Shown: positions 46,770 to 55,899 of the stretch, piece by piece
Position numbering within the stretch: position 1 is the stretch's first letter
How the letters are laid out: each line of letters begins with the position of its first letter
Source of the DNA: CAJQQY01 sp045106765
Lineage (GTDB): Bacteria > Bacteroidota > Bacteroidia > Chitinophagales > Saprospiraceae
Length of the DNA stretch: 64,000 nt
Assembly (NCBI GenBank): GCA_045106765.1
Contig: JBGCFD010000095.1
Coordinates: 1-64,000, forward strand
Reading direction: 5' to 3'
Translations under genes and position numbers: made by a program
The notes under the pieces: generated by a model
What the model was told of the DNA's origin: nothing
The model's database searches: none
What the model saw: only the letters and a program-made list of their open reading frames with translations

Positions 46770-49700
46770 ATGATTTTAACTAAACACATTTTATTTTCAC
46801 TTCTTTTTCTTTTTTGCAATTTGCTATCTTTTGGACAAAATAAAAATTACAAACATCAAGTACTTTTAGTTGGAAATATTTGTGATGCAGTAGACGACAA
46901 TAATTTCTATCAACATTTAGAAACCGTTATAAAAAATAATCGTCGGCCATTTTCATTAATCTTAAATGGAGACTTGACGGATGCAAAGTTTGAATCTAAA
47001 AAATGGAACGCGCAAATGGAGCGAATACATTTTTTGATAAAAACCGTTGAAACAAATCCTAAGGGGAAAATAATTTTAATCGCAGGTGATCGGGATTGGA
47101 ACAAAAGTCGAAAGGGAGGACAAAAGCAATTTGGGAAATTAGAAAAAAAAATAAAGTCATTTATAAAAGACAATAATTTTAAGCGCACGGAATGGACCAA
47201 CAAAAAAGGTTGCCCTGGCCCAGATACTTACGAATTAGATGAATCGCTACTTTTGATTGTCGCTAATTCACAATGGTGGAATCATCCATTTGACAAACCC
47301 CGAGCAGAAGATGGACTTTGCACCGTCATCACGGGAGAAGATTTTGCAGAAGAATTAGAAAGTGAAGTCAAAGAAAATCAAGATAAAAACATCATCATCG
47401 CAGGGCATCATCCCTTCGAATCTTTTGGAAATTATGGGGGGCATTTTTCATTTACCGATCATCTAAAACCCTTTCCAATTATAGGAAGTTTTAAAACAGC
47501 TTATCATCGAAACATTGGAACACCAGAAGATATTTCCAATGAACATTTGCACGAGTATCGAGAAGAGTTTCACAATCTTTTCTTTTTCCATAAAAATTTA
47601 ATCTATGTTTCAGGGCATGAAAAAAACCAGCAAATTATTCAAGATGGAGAAAATTATTTGATTAATTCTGGCGCTCCTTCCAAAGGGAAATATGCAGGTC
47701 AACATGAAAATGGGATCGTCAGTTCTAAAAAAGCAGGAATCATAGTTTTAAATTATTTTGATTCTGGAAAAATTGAATCCAGTTTTTGGGAGAAAAAAAA
47801 GGAAGGGTTAATGCCTCAAGAAACTTATTTATTGTTTGAATCATCTTGCATTGAAGGAAGTAGCGCTGATAAAAAAACACCCATCAATTTTTCCTACACT
47901 CCTTGCCTATCCAAAGAAAAAGCAGCTAAAAAAATGCAACGCAATTATGTCGATACTTTAGCAATTGCTGGACCAGAATACAAGAGTGGAGCATGGAAAA
48001 AAATCTGGCTAGGAAAACATTATCGAACTACTTGGACACAACCAGTCAAAGTTCCTACTTTAGATTTGGACACAACTTATGGTGGTCTGACTATTTATAA
48101 AAAAGGTGGCGGTCGACAAACAACTTCTCTAAAATTCAAAGCAGATGATGGAACTCAATTCACTTTTCGTTCCGTCAACAAAGATCCTTCGAAGGCTTTC
48201 AATTATAAACTACGTCCAACTTTTATTACGCCACTTATGCGAGATCAAACTTCCACGCAAAGCCCATACGGAGCGATGACAGTAGCAGCACTTTTGGATG
48301 AAATTGATATTCTACATGCCACTCCGACCTTGTACATTTTGCCTGATGATCCAAAATTAGGTGTCTTCCAAAAAAGATATGGAAACCTTCTTGGAATGCT
48401 CGAAGACAATCCAAGCAAACCAAATGACGCAGGCGAAATCTTTGGTGGAGCTGATAAAATTTATCAAAGTAATAAACTCTACAAAAAATTATACGAGACT
48501 CGAAAAAATCGAATTGATGAAAAAGAATTTATCAAAGCTCGAGTTTTTGACATGTTGATTGGTGATTGGAGCAAGCATGAAGACAATTGGAAATGGGCAA
48601 GATTTGATCAAGAAGATGGTCTATTATTTCGACCGATTCCACGAGATCGAGATCATACCTTTTCTTTGCAAGATGGAATAATTCCATGGTTAGCGAATCG
48701 AAGTTGGGCAGTCAAAAACATTGAAACCTTTAGTTATGATTTAAAGAAAAAAGAGTTGCGAAGTTTGATGTATCAAGCAATACATATGGATCGTTTTTTA
48801 TCCACAACTGGAACTAAAGAAGATTGGTTGGCAGCAGCGAAGAGTATTCAAGAAAATATTTCTGATGAAGAAATCGATCAAGCAGTTTTGAAAATGCCAC
48901 TCGAAATCCAAACTACTTCTGGAAGTACGATTGCCAAAAAATTAAAATCTCGTATCAAACATTTGGATAAATATGCAGGTTGGTATTACGATTATTTGGC
49001 GAAATATGTAGATGTGATCGGTTCCAACAAAGCAGAGTATTTTGAAATTACTCGAATGGACAATGGAAATGTCAATCTTAAAATTTTTAATAAAAAGAAA
49101 AAAGCCAAAGGGAAAAATCTTTATTACGAAAGAACCTTTTATCCAAAAGAAACCAAAGAATTAAGAATTTATGGATTAGCAGGAAATGATATTTTTGATA
49201 TTAAAGGAAATGGAAAATCAAAAATATTAATTCGAATTTTAGGGAATTCTGGAGATGACCTTTTCAAAGATAAAGCCCAATCATCTAAGACCAAAACACT
49301 TCTTTACGACAAAGGAAAAGGAACAGAATTCAAAACTGGAAAAGGTAGCAAAGTCGTCAAACATTGGAATAAAAAAATCTACGACTATGATCGAATGGCA
49401 TTTGACTATAATTGGAATACACCGATTCTAGGAATGTCTTACAATAATTTTAATGGGCTAAGTTTAAAATTGGGGACTACTTTTGTTCGTCAAAAATTTG
49501 GAAAAAAAGATTACGGAAGTACTCATTCGATTTATGCAAGTGCCTCCACTAAAAAGAATTTTGCAATCAATTATTCAGGTCGTTTTCACCATGTTTTAAA
49601 AAACTGGGACATCCCATTTGAAGTAGATTTTGCAAGACCAGAATTCAGAAATAATTTCTTCGGTGTTGGAAATAACACTACCAATTTAGAGGTAAAACAA

Positions 49701-50462
49701 GATGCTGACTTCTACCGTTTTTCTCGAAATAAATTTTCTATAGAAACAGGGATTGGAAAACAATTTTGGAAAAAGAGTAGTCTCGATTTTTTAATAGGAT
49801 ATGAAACCAGTAATTTTGATGATCCTGGAAACTCAATTTTAGGTGTTGATTCTAGCTTATTCGGAGCAAATATAAACCTTGGAGAAATTCCTGTCAAAGC
49901 AAAAGCAGTAATCGATTTCAGAGACCAAAAAGGTTTTCCATACAATGGAATTCTATGGTTACTCGATTATCGTTTTGGGACAATTGTAGATGGCGTTCCC
50001 GAAACTGCTACTTATGGAATTGCACAAAGTTCTATCGAATATTATATATCTTCCAAACATCAAAATCCAGTCACACTTGGAGTTCGATTTGGTGGAGCGG
50101 TGACGCATGGCGATGTTCCTTTTTATCATTTGCCGAATATTGGTGGAGCTTTTGGGTTGAGAGGATTTATTGGTGAGCGATTTACAGGTGAATCAAGTTT
50201 GTACATTAATTCAGAAATTCGATGGCAATTATTTCATCGATATACTTCTTTTGTTCCGATCAAGTTTGGGTTAAAAGCGTTTTACGATACAGGTAGAGTT
50301 TACTCTAATTTTGATGATGTCAATAGTTCGAAATGGCATGCAGGATATGGTGTAGGAATATTTATTATTCCATTGAATGAAGCGGTAAGTATTTCGTTGC
50401 AAGTTGGATTTTCAGAGGAAGAATCTTTTTACCCTGTGATTAGTTTTGGAAGAGCGTTGTAA
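46770..50462 (+). CDS. Phosphoesterase-like / kinase-like / BamA-type barrel fusion, degenerate active site
   Basis: I start at 46770 (MILTKHILFSLLFLFCNLLSFG), which gives a signal peptide and a 1230-residue product. Residues ~30-300 follow the calcineurin-like phosphoesterase fold, but motifs are altered: GNICD (35-39) for GDxG, AGDRDW (105-110) for GNHDW and GHEKN for GHEHN, so metal binding is probably lost. The middle (~380-760) contains IGDWSKHEDNWKW and PIPRDRDHTF, kinase-like motifs. The C-terminal ~330 residues are a surface-antigen (BamA/TamA) barrel with LRGFIGERFTGESSLYINSE. It is a paralogue of the gene at 50824-54618, 361 bases downstream. Confidence 0.85.
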   Translation: MILTKHILFSLLFLFCNLLSFGQNKNYKHQVLLVGNICDAVDDNNFYQHLETVIKNNRRPFSLILNGDLTDAKFESKKWNAQMERIHFLIKTVETNPKGKIILIAGDRDWNKSRKGGQKQFGKLEKKIKSFIKDNNFKRTEWTNKKGCPGPDTYELDESLLLIVANSQWWNHPFDKPRAEDGLCTVITGEDFAEELESEVKENQDKNIIIAGHHPFESFGNYGGHFSFTDHLKPFPIIGSFKTAYHRNIGTPEDISNEHLHEYREEFHNLFFFHKNLIYVSGHEKNQQIIQDGENYLINSGAPSKGKYAGQHENGIVSSKKAGIIVLNYFDSGKIESSFWEKKKEGLMPQETYLLFESSCIEGSSADKKTPINFSYTPCLSKEKAAKKMQRNYVDTLAIAGPEYKSGAWKKIWLGKHYRTTWTQPVKVPTLDLDTTYGGLTIYKKGGGRQTTSLKFKADDGTQFTFRSVNKDPSKAFNYKLRPTFITPLMRDQTSTQSPYGAMTVAALLDEIDILHATPTLYILPDDPKLGVFQKRYGNLLGMLEDNPSKPNDAGEIFGGADKIYQSNKLYKKLYETRKNRIDEKEFIKARVFDMLIGDWSKHEDNWKWARFDQEDGLLFRPIPRDRDHTFSLQDGIIPWLANRSWAVKNIETFSYDLKKKELRSLMYQAIHMDRFLSTTGTKEDWLAAAKSIQENISDEEIDQAVLKMPLEIQTTSGSTIAKKLKSRIKHLDKYAGWYYDYLAKYVDVIGSNKAEYFEITRMDNGNVNLKIFNKKKKAKGKNLYYERTFYPKETKELRIYGLAGNDIFDIKGNGKSKILIRILGNSGDDLFKDKAQSSKTKTLLYDKGKGTEFKTGKGSKVVKHWNKKIYDYDRMAFDYNWNTPILGMSYNNFNGLSLKLGTTFVRQKFGKKDYGSTHSIYASASTKKNFAINYSGRFHHVLKNWDIPFEVDFARPEFRNNFFGVGNNTTNLEVKQDADFYRFSRNKFSIETGIGKQFWKKSSLDFLIGYETSNFDDPGNSILGVDSSLFGANINLGEIPVKAKAVIDFRDQKGFPYNGILWLLDYRFGTIVDGVPETATYGIAQSSIEYYISSKHQNPVTLGVRFGGAVTHGDVPFYHLPNIGGAFGLRGFIGERFTGESSLYINSEIRWQLFHRYTSFVPIKFGLKAFYDTGRVYSNFDDVNSSKWHAGYGVGIFIIPLNEAVSISLQVGFSEEESFYPVISFGRAL

Positions 50463-50538
50463 TTTTTTTCACCCATAGATAACATAGTCCGTTCTGGTAA
50501 ACCTAAGTTTTCTATCTGCCTATCTGGTGAAAAAAAAC
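50463..50538. repeat. Imperfect palindrome, family D
   Basis: TTTTTTTCACCCATAGATAA at the left pairs imperfectly with CTGCCTATCTGGTGAAAAAA at the right. It starts immediately after the stop of the first phosphoesterase-barrel gene and can serve as its terminator (hairpin plus T/A tracts on both strands). Confidence 0.65.
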
Positions 50539-50544
50539 TAAATT

Positions 50545-50611
50545 AAAAAAACCTCGCAGCAAGCTGACGAGGAATTATTAAATGGGTTTCATGGAAGTTA
50601 TTTCAAAAGTA
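50545..50611 (-). ncRNA. Candidate small RNA with its own -7 box and terminator
   Basis: On the minus strand, TACTTTTG (50604-50611) fits the Bacteroidota -7 consensus. About 25-50 bases downstream lies a hairpin CCTCG...CGAGG (50552-50572) followed by seven T (50545-50551), i.e. an intrinsic terminator. Both flanking genes are on the + strand, so this terminator serves no annotated gene. The predicted RNA is ~55 bases. There is no good -33 element; treat as a hypothesis. Confidence 0.3.
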
Positions 50612-50642
50612 AAATGGAAACAAGCTTCCTAATATTATTTCG

Positions 50643-50700
50643 CCACATAGGCACATAGATAACATAGCAATTCATCTATATTTTCTATGTGCCTATGTGG
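50643..50700. repeat. Palindrome, family D
   Basis: CCACATAGGCACATAGATAA at the left matches the complement of TTTTCTATGTGCCTATGTGG at the right, separated by ~18 bases. It is the clearest member of the family (also 2377-2480 and 50463-50538). The rest of the 50463-50823 gap holds a second small hairpin near 50767-50785 (CCCGA...TCGGG) and no ORF. Confidence 0.75.
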
Positions 50701-50823
50701 TAATAAAAATTCTGTGATAGTTTTTACTTCTGAATATGTCTATATGAAATCAATTGTTAATCTGCACCCGACGCAAACATCGGGGAATTCTTTAGATTAA
50801 AAAAATAGAAATCTTAAATCAAT

Positions 50824-53800
50824 ATGAAAAAATCAATACAAACTTTTATCCTACTCCTTTTAATTTCCCTGTTGCCTTCTTGTGCCAATTTCAGAGTGCA
50901 ATACGATAGTAAGAATGCAGATTGGAAAACTAAAAAAGTAGAAAACTCTTCAGGAAAATTAGAACACACCTTATTCCTAATTGGCGATGCAGGAAATTCT
51001 ATTGATGGAAATACTCCTTCTCCTGCTCTAGCACTTTTACAAAAAAAATTAGCGGAAGCAAATAAAAATAGCCATGTGGTCTTTTTGGGAGACAATATTT
51101 ATCCTTACGGAATGCCTCCAAAAAGTGACGATAAAGATCGTATAAAAGCAGAAGCTCGATTAGATGCACAGCTTAATATTTTAAAAGATTTTAAAGGTGA
51201 TCCAATTTTTCTTCCAGGTAATCATGATTGGATTCGGCATGGTTTAAAAGGAATTAAACGGCAAGAAAAATATATTGAAAAACATCTCAACGCTGGAATC
51301 GAAGAGGAAGATGATTGGAAAAATTACTTTCTTCCGGACAATGGTTGTGGTGGACCAGAGATTGTAGAAGTCAATAAAAATTTAGCTTATGTTATTGTCG
51401 ATTCCAATTGGTACTTACGAGACTGGGACAAAGACGCTGCCATCAATGATGGATGTGATGCTAAAAATAGAAGAGTTTTTGATTTCCTTTTTGAAGAATC
51501 TTTAAGGAAAAATCGAAACAAAAATGTGGTCGTCTTAATGCATCATCCATTAAATTCCTACGGACCACATGGCGGGAAGTATGCAGCCAAAATGCATTTA
51601 TTTCCATTGACCGAAATAAATAAAAATTTATATATCCCTTTGCCAGGATTAGGAACATTAGCTGCAATAGGGAGAGGAACTATCGGAAGTCGTCAAGACT
51701 TAGCTCACCCTGGCTATCGTGCCATGAAAAAATCTATGCTATTAGGTGCTGGTAAAAATGGTCGTTTTATTTTTGCCGCAGGTCACGAGCATAATTTGCA
51801 ATATATAGAAACAGATCGAAATCAATTTATCGTAAGTGGTGCTGGCTCAAAGAAGAATCCAGCTAAGTTAGGAAAGGGTGCTCAGTTTGTTTATGGTGGT
51901 CAAGGTTTTTCTAAGTTAGAATTTTATGAAGATGGAACTACTTGGTTAGAATTTTGGAGATCAATCGAAGGAAATGAGAATGGAGAATTGGTTTATAGAA
52001 AAAAGATTAGAGGTAAATTAGAAATCTATAATCGAGAACAAATAACAGAATTTCCAGAATTTGATCAAAAAAAGGATTCCGTAAATACGTTGTTATTAAC
52101 TCGAAAAGTAAAAAAAGGAACTAAGTTTAGAAATGCCTTTTTGGGAAAACATCATCGAGAAACTTATGTGACTAAATTTAATTTCAAAACATTAGACCTT
52201 TCCACTTATGCTGGTGGGTTGTCCCCCATCAAGCGTGGCGGTGGTGGTCAAACTAATTCTGTCAGATTGCAGGATAGTCTTGGTCGGCACTACACTATGA
52301 GAGACATGACTAAAGATGCTTCTCGATTAATCCCCTACCCTTTTAATCAAATGGATTTGGCTGGTTCGATTGTAGAAGACACTTATTTGGCGACCTACCC
52401 ATTTGCCCCTTTAGTCATTCCAACTATGGCTGATGCAGCGAAAGTCTATCACACCAATCCTCAATTATTTTATATTCCAAAGCAACCAACTTTGGGAGAG
52501 TATAATGATGTTTATGGAGGAGCAGTTTATCTATTTGAAGAGCGGCCGGTGACCGCTTGGAAGGACAATCCTAGTTTTGGAAATCCGATTAAAATTTTAA
52601 ACACCGATAAGCTCGTTTCCAAAATCACTAAAAATAATCATCACAAGGTCGATCAAGAATGGGCACTTCGTAGTCGGATGTTTGATATTATGATTGGAGA
52701 TTTTGATCGGCATGATGATCAATGGCGCTGGGCACTTATTTCTGAAAATGGGAAGGACAAAGTGTATCGTCCAATCCCAAGAGATAGAGATCAGCCATTT
52801 GCAAAATATGATGGATTCCTAACCATCATCGCTAATAATTTTGTTCCATTTCTTCGATTATTAAAACCTTATAAAGCTAATGTTGGAAATATAAAATGGA
52901 CCACTTACAATGGTCGTATTTTCGATAAATCATTTATTGGAGAAATGGATTGGGAAGACTGGGAACGGGAAACCAAATACATTCAAGATAATGTAACCGA
53001 CGAAGTGATTGATGAAGCATTTAAAAATATGCCCATCGAAGCGCAAAGATTAGCAGGAGATAAAATAAAAGAAATCGTCAAACAACGTCGGGACAACATG
53101 ATGGAAATTGCTAAAAAATATTATAATTTTTTAGCGAAAGAAGTTGACATTTATGGAACAGACAAAAAAGAATTATTCGAAATTACTCGAATGGAAAATG
53201 GTGACGTCGATGTTAAGGTGTATGATTCCAATAAAAAAGGTGATAAACAAAAACTGGTTTACCATCGTCTATTTTTAAAAACTCAAACCAAGGAATTAAA
53301 TATTTATGGATTAGGTGACGATGATATCTTCAACATAACTGGAGAAGGAAGTACAGGTATTTTTATTCGAACCATTGGATGTTTAGGAAAAGATACTTTT
53401 AATGATAGTTCTAAAGTTGGTGGCATTGGTAAAAAAACTTGGGTACACGATACACCAACAGGCAACACTTTAAACTTAGGAACAGAGGCAAAAGATAAAA
53501 CTTCCAACCATCGAGATGACAATATTTATGATCGAGAAAATATCCATTATGAATATGACTTTTTGATGCCATTACCAATTATTGGAAGTAATCCTGATGA
53601 TGGATTTCTCTTTGGCGCATTTGCCAATTGGGTAAGATATGATTATAAAAAATTCCCTTATTCTCAATTACACCATCTTTCCATAACAGCGGCAGCTAGT
53701 AAAGTTTCCTTAGATGTAATTTATCAAGCGGAATTTATTCGGACAGTTGGAAAAATGGATTTCACCATTGATTCTCGTTTTTATGGAGATCGATTTGCAT

Positions 53801-54618
53801 ACAATTTTTTTGGATTAGGAAATGAGACTTCCAATGTGGCAAATGAATTATCTTTGAATCGAGTACAAAATAGTTTGATTTACATCAATCCTAATTTGAG
53901 AAAATTAGTGACCAGAGGAAATGGAGAATTTCTAATTGGAGGAACACTTCGCAGAATTGGAATAGATGATAACGCTGATGATGATCCAAGATTCATTAAT
54001 GATTTTGCTACTACTAATCCTGATATCTTCGATACCAAATTACAACTTGGTGCAAAAGTAGAATTCAATTATGCCAACTTAGATAATCCATTAATTACAC
54101 ATTCAGGTACCAAGTTCCAATCTAGTTTGAGTTGGGAAAATGATATTTGGGGTGATAATGTTAATGTCGGAAAATTAAAAGCAAGTTTAGCTTTTTATTA
54201 TAGTTTGGATAAAAATCAATACATCACTTTAGCTACTCAAGTTGGGACGCAACACAATTTTGGTAAATTTAATTTCTACGATGGAGCAATTATCGGTGGT
54301 ACAATTAACGGAACTCCTTCTACCCTGCGAGGATTTCGAGCGGAGCGATTTACGGGCAATACTTCTCTCTATCATAACTCAGAAGTACGAATTAAACTCT
54401 TCTCATCAACCAATCGAATTTTACCATTTACGATTGGAATTCATGGAGGATTCGATTATGGAAGAGTTTGGGTAGACGATGAAGATTCAGATAAATGGCA
54501 TCAAGGCTATGGTGGTGGAGTTTGGTTTAGTCCCGTAAATGCATTGTTATTTCGAGGAGAATATTTTGTGTCGGACGAGGAGAAACTGATTACGATTGGG
54601 GCGGGGTTTGCGTTTTAA
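50824..54618 (+). CDS. Phosphoesterase / kinase-like / BamA-type barrel fusion lipoprotein, intact phosphoesterase motifs
   Basis: The 1264-residue product has a lipoprotein signal (LLPSC, lipid Cys20). The phosphoesterase domain (~45-370) keeps all metal motifs: LIGDAGN (54-58 core), FLGDNIY (89-93 core), LPGNHDW, VVLMHHPL and AAGHEHN. A middle region (~430-830) includes IGDFDRHDDQWRW and PIPRDRDQPF, recalling the D-x-H-x-x-N and metal-binding motifs of HipA/CotH-like kinases. The C-terminal ~330 residues form a BamA/TamA-type outer-membrane barrel with LRGFRAERFTGNTSLYHNSE and a terminal GAGFAF. It is probably outer-membrane anchored with the enzyme domains in the periplasm or outside. Substrates are unknown. 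A terminator follows. Confidence 0.88.
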   Translation: MKKSIQTFILLLLISLLPSCANFRVQYDSKNADWKTKKVENSSGKLEHTLFLIGDAGNSIDGNTPSPALALLQKKLAEANKNSHVVFLGDNIYPYGMPPKSDDKDRIKAEARLDAQLNILKDFKGDPIFLPGNHDWIRHGLKGIKRQEKYIEKHLNAGIEEEDDWKNYFLPDNGCGGPEIVEVNKNLAYVIVDSNWYLRDWDKDAAINDGCDAKNRRVFDFLFEESLRKNRNKNVVVLMHHPLNSYGPHGGKYAAKMHLFPLTEINKNLYIPLPGLGTLAAIGRGTIGSRQDLAHPGYRAMKKSMLLGAGKNGRFIFAAGHEHNLQYIETDRNQFIVSGAGSKKNPAKLGKGAQFVYGGQGFSKLEFYEDGTTWLEFWRSIEGNENGELVYRKKIRGKLEIYNREQITEFPEFDQKKDSVNTLLLTRKVKKGTKFRNAFLGKHHRETYVTKFNFKTLDLSTYAGGLSPIKRGGGGQTNSVRLQDSLGRHYTMRDMTKDASRLIPYPFNQMDLAGSIVEDTYLATYPFAPLVIPTMADAAKVYHTNPQLFYIPKQPTLGEYNDVYGGAVYLFEERPVTAWKDNPSFGNPIKILNTDKLVSKITKNNHHKVDQEWALRSRMFDIMIGDFDRHDDQWRWALISENGKDKVYRPIPRDRDQPFAKYDGFLTIIANNFVPFLRLLKPYKANVGNIKWTTYNGRIFDKSFIGEMDWEDWERETKYIQDNVTDEVIDEAFKNMPIEAQRLAGDKIKEIVKQRRDNMMEIAKKYYNFLAKEVDIYGTDKKELFEITRMENGDVDVKVYDSNKKGDKQKLVYHRLFLKTQTKELNIYGLGDDDIFNITGEGSTGIFIRTIGCLGKDTFNDSSKVGGIGKKTWVHDTPTGNTLNLGTEAKDKTSNHRDDNIYDRENIHYEYDFLMPLPIIGSNPDDGFLFGAFANWVRYDYKKFPYSQLHHLSITAAASKVSLDVIYQAEFIRTVGKMDFTIDSRFYGDRFAYNFFGLGNETSNVANELSLNRVQNSLIYINPNLRKLVTRGNGEFLIGGTLRRIGIDDNADDDPRFINDFATTNPDIFDTKLQLGAKVEFNYANLDNPLITHSGTKFQSSLSWENDIWGDNVNVGKLKASLAFYYSLDKNQYITLATQVGTQHNFGKFNFYDGAIIGGTINGTPSTLRGFRAERFTGNTSLYHNSEVRIKLFSSTNRILPFTIGIHGGFDYGRVWVDDEDSDKWHQGYGGGVWFSPVNALLFRGEYFVSDEEKLITIGAGFAF

Positions 54619-54637
54619 ATAAAAATTAAGCAATACA

Positions 54638-54677
54638 AAAACTAGTGTAGTCAACATATGAATACACTAGTTTTTTT
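54638..54677 (+). terminator. Rho-independent terminator after the second phosphoesterase-barrel gene
   Basis: A 12-bp stem AAAACTAGTGTA / TACACTAGTTTT with a 13-base loop merges into a run of seven T. The symmetric A/T tracts could also serve the convergent membrane-protein gene. Confidence 0.88.
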
Positions 54678-54732
54678 ATTTTAAATTGATTAAATTTTAA
54701 CCTCAAAAAATAGAGAATATAAAATTAGAAAA

Positions 54733-55899
54733 TCACTTTTGTACAGGAGCAGAAAAAAAGTAATTATAAATTGGATTAAATAGTAAAAATGCACCAATGC
54801 AAAAAATAAAATTTAGCGATATCCAAATATAATTCAATTCGGATCCAATAAAGTAGCCATAAATTAAAAATAAACAAGGAACCACAAGAGGAATTGAACT
54901 GTAGGATAATAAAAATAAAATCCTCCTTTTTTTCCCAAAACTATTGGATATATAGCCTAAGATAAATGTGATGAATGTTATTAAAGAAATTATAAATAAG
55001 AAATAAGATGGTATAAAAATCAAAATCAATATAACTATTACAAATGCTAAAATAGCGAGCCAAGCATAAAAATCAGAATCAGAATTATAAGGAAGCTCTT
55101 GAAGTCTAAAAATTAAATAGAAAACAAAAATAAAAATAGAAAAAGCAGCCCAAATATGATTAATTCCAAATAGATGAAAATAAGAATAGTCTTCGCTGAA
55201 AGAATTAATATTATTTGAAAATTCTCTTATTTCATCATTTTTAAATTCGGGAAATTTACTAAGCGCTTTTAAATATATTTCTTTCCTTTCCTTCATCTCC
55301 TTTTCACTCATCTCTTTATACCTTAAAAATACATCTTCCTTATATAACTTTAAATAATATAAACTATTATCCAAATTATATTTATCAATTTCCGAAGAAG
55401 GGAAATCTTGTTTTTTATTATTATAAATCAAATAACCATCATCTATCTTTTTTGAGTTTAAAATTAAATATTGATAATTATCCACATTTTGAATTAGTTG
55501 ATTTTTTATCGATTTGGTTAACAATAATATTGGTATTAGTAGAACCAATATCATTTTCAATATTTGCAACATCAAAAATTTAAATTCTATTTTGTAAGTT
55601 GGTAAAGGATTTGAATTACCAATTTTTAATCTCTCAATTCTAACCTGAGACAATATTATGCTTCCAAGTACAAAAGACAGTAAGCCAAAAAAAACAATAT
55701 AAGCAAAAGGAATATGTCCATAATTCAAATCAAGTGCAAACGCATTCATTAAAATTGGAATAAACCAAGTAACTACCATCAAAATGATAAGACCTGCTAA
55801 ATTCTCAATTTTCAAATAATCATGAATTTTCGTAAGCCAAATAGCTGGATGGTTTTCAATTAAATAGGTATCTATTTTTTTAAAGAATTTATTTTTCAT
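54733..55899 (-). CDS. Polytopic membrane protein, predicted permease partner of an EAD-ABC ATPase
   Basis: The 388-residue protein has a soluble N terminus, three hydrophobic helices (LAGLIILMVVTWFIPILMNAF, AYIVFFGLLSFVLGSIIL, LQILKMILVLLIPILLLT), a ~140-residue polar loop (~135-250), then four to six further helices (through IWAAFSIFIFVFYLIF, LAILAFVIVILILIFIPSYFLF and LNFIFCIGAFLLF). This layout resembles ABC-2-type permeases with a large extracytoplasmic loop, but no family is recognised. Its start codon overlaps the end of the ABC ATPase gene by 11 bases, indicating tight coupling. It ends ~55 bases after the convergent terminator hairpin. Confidence 0.82.
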   Translation of the reverse strand: MKNKFFKKIDTYLIENHPAIWLTKIHDYLKIENLAGLIILMVVTWFIPILMNAFALDLNYGHIPFAYIVFFGLLSFVLGSIILSQVRIERLKIGNSNPLPTYKIEFKFLMLQILKMILVLLIPILLLTKSIKNQLIQNVDNYQYLILNSKKIDDGYLIYNNKKQDFPSSEIDKYNLDNSLYYLKLYKEDVFLRYKEMSEKEMKERKEIYLKALSKFPEFKNDEIREFSNNINSFSEDYSYFHLFGINHIWAAFSIFIFVFYLIFRLQELPYNSDSDFYAWLAILAFVIVILILIFIPSYFLFIISLITFITFILGYISNSFGKKRRILFLLSYSSIPLVVPCLFLIYGYFIGSELNYIWISLNFIFCIGAFLLFNPIYNYFFSAPVQK

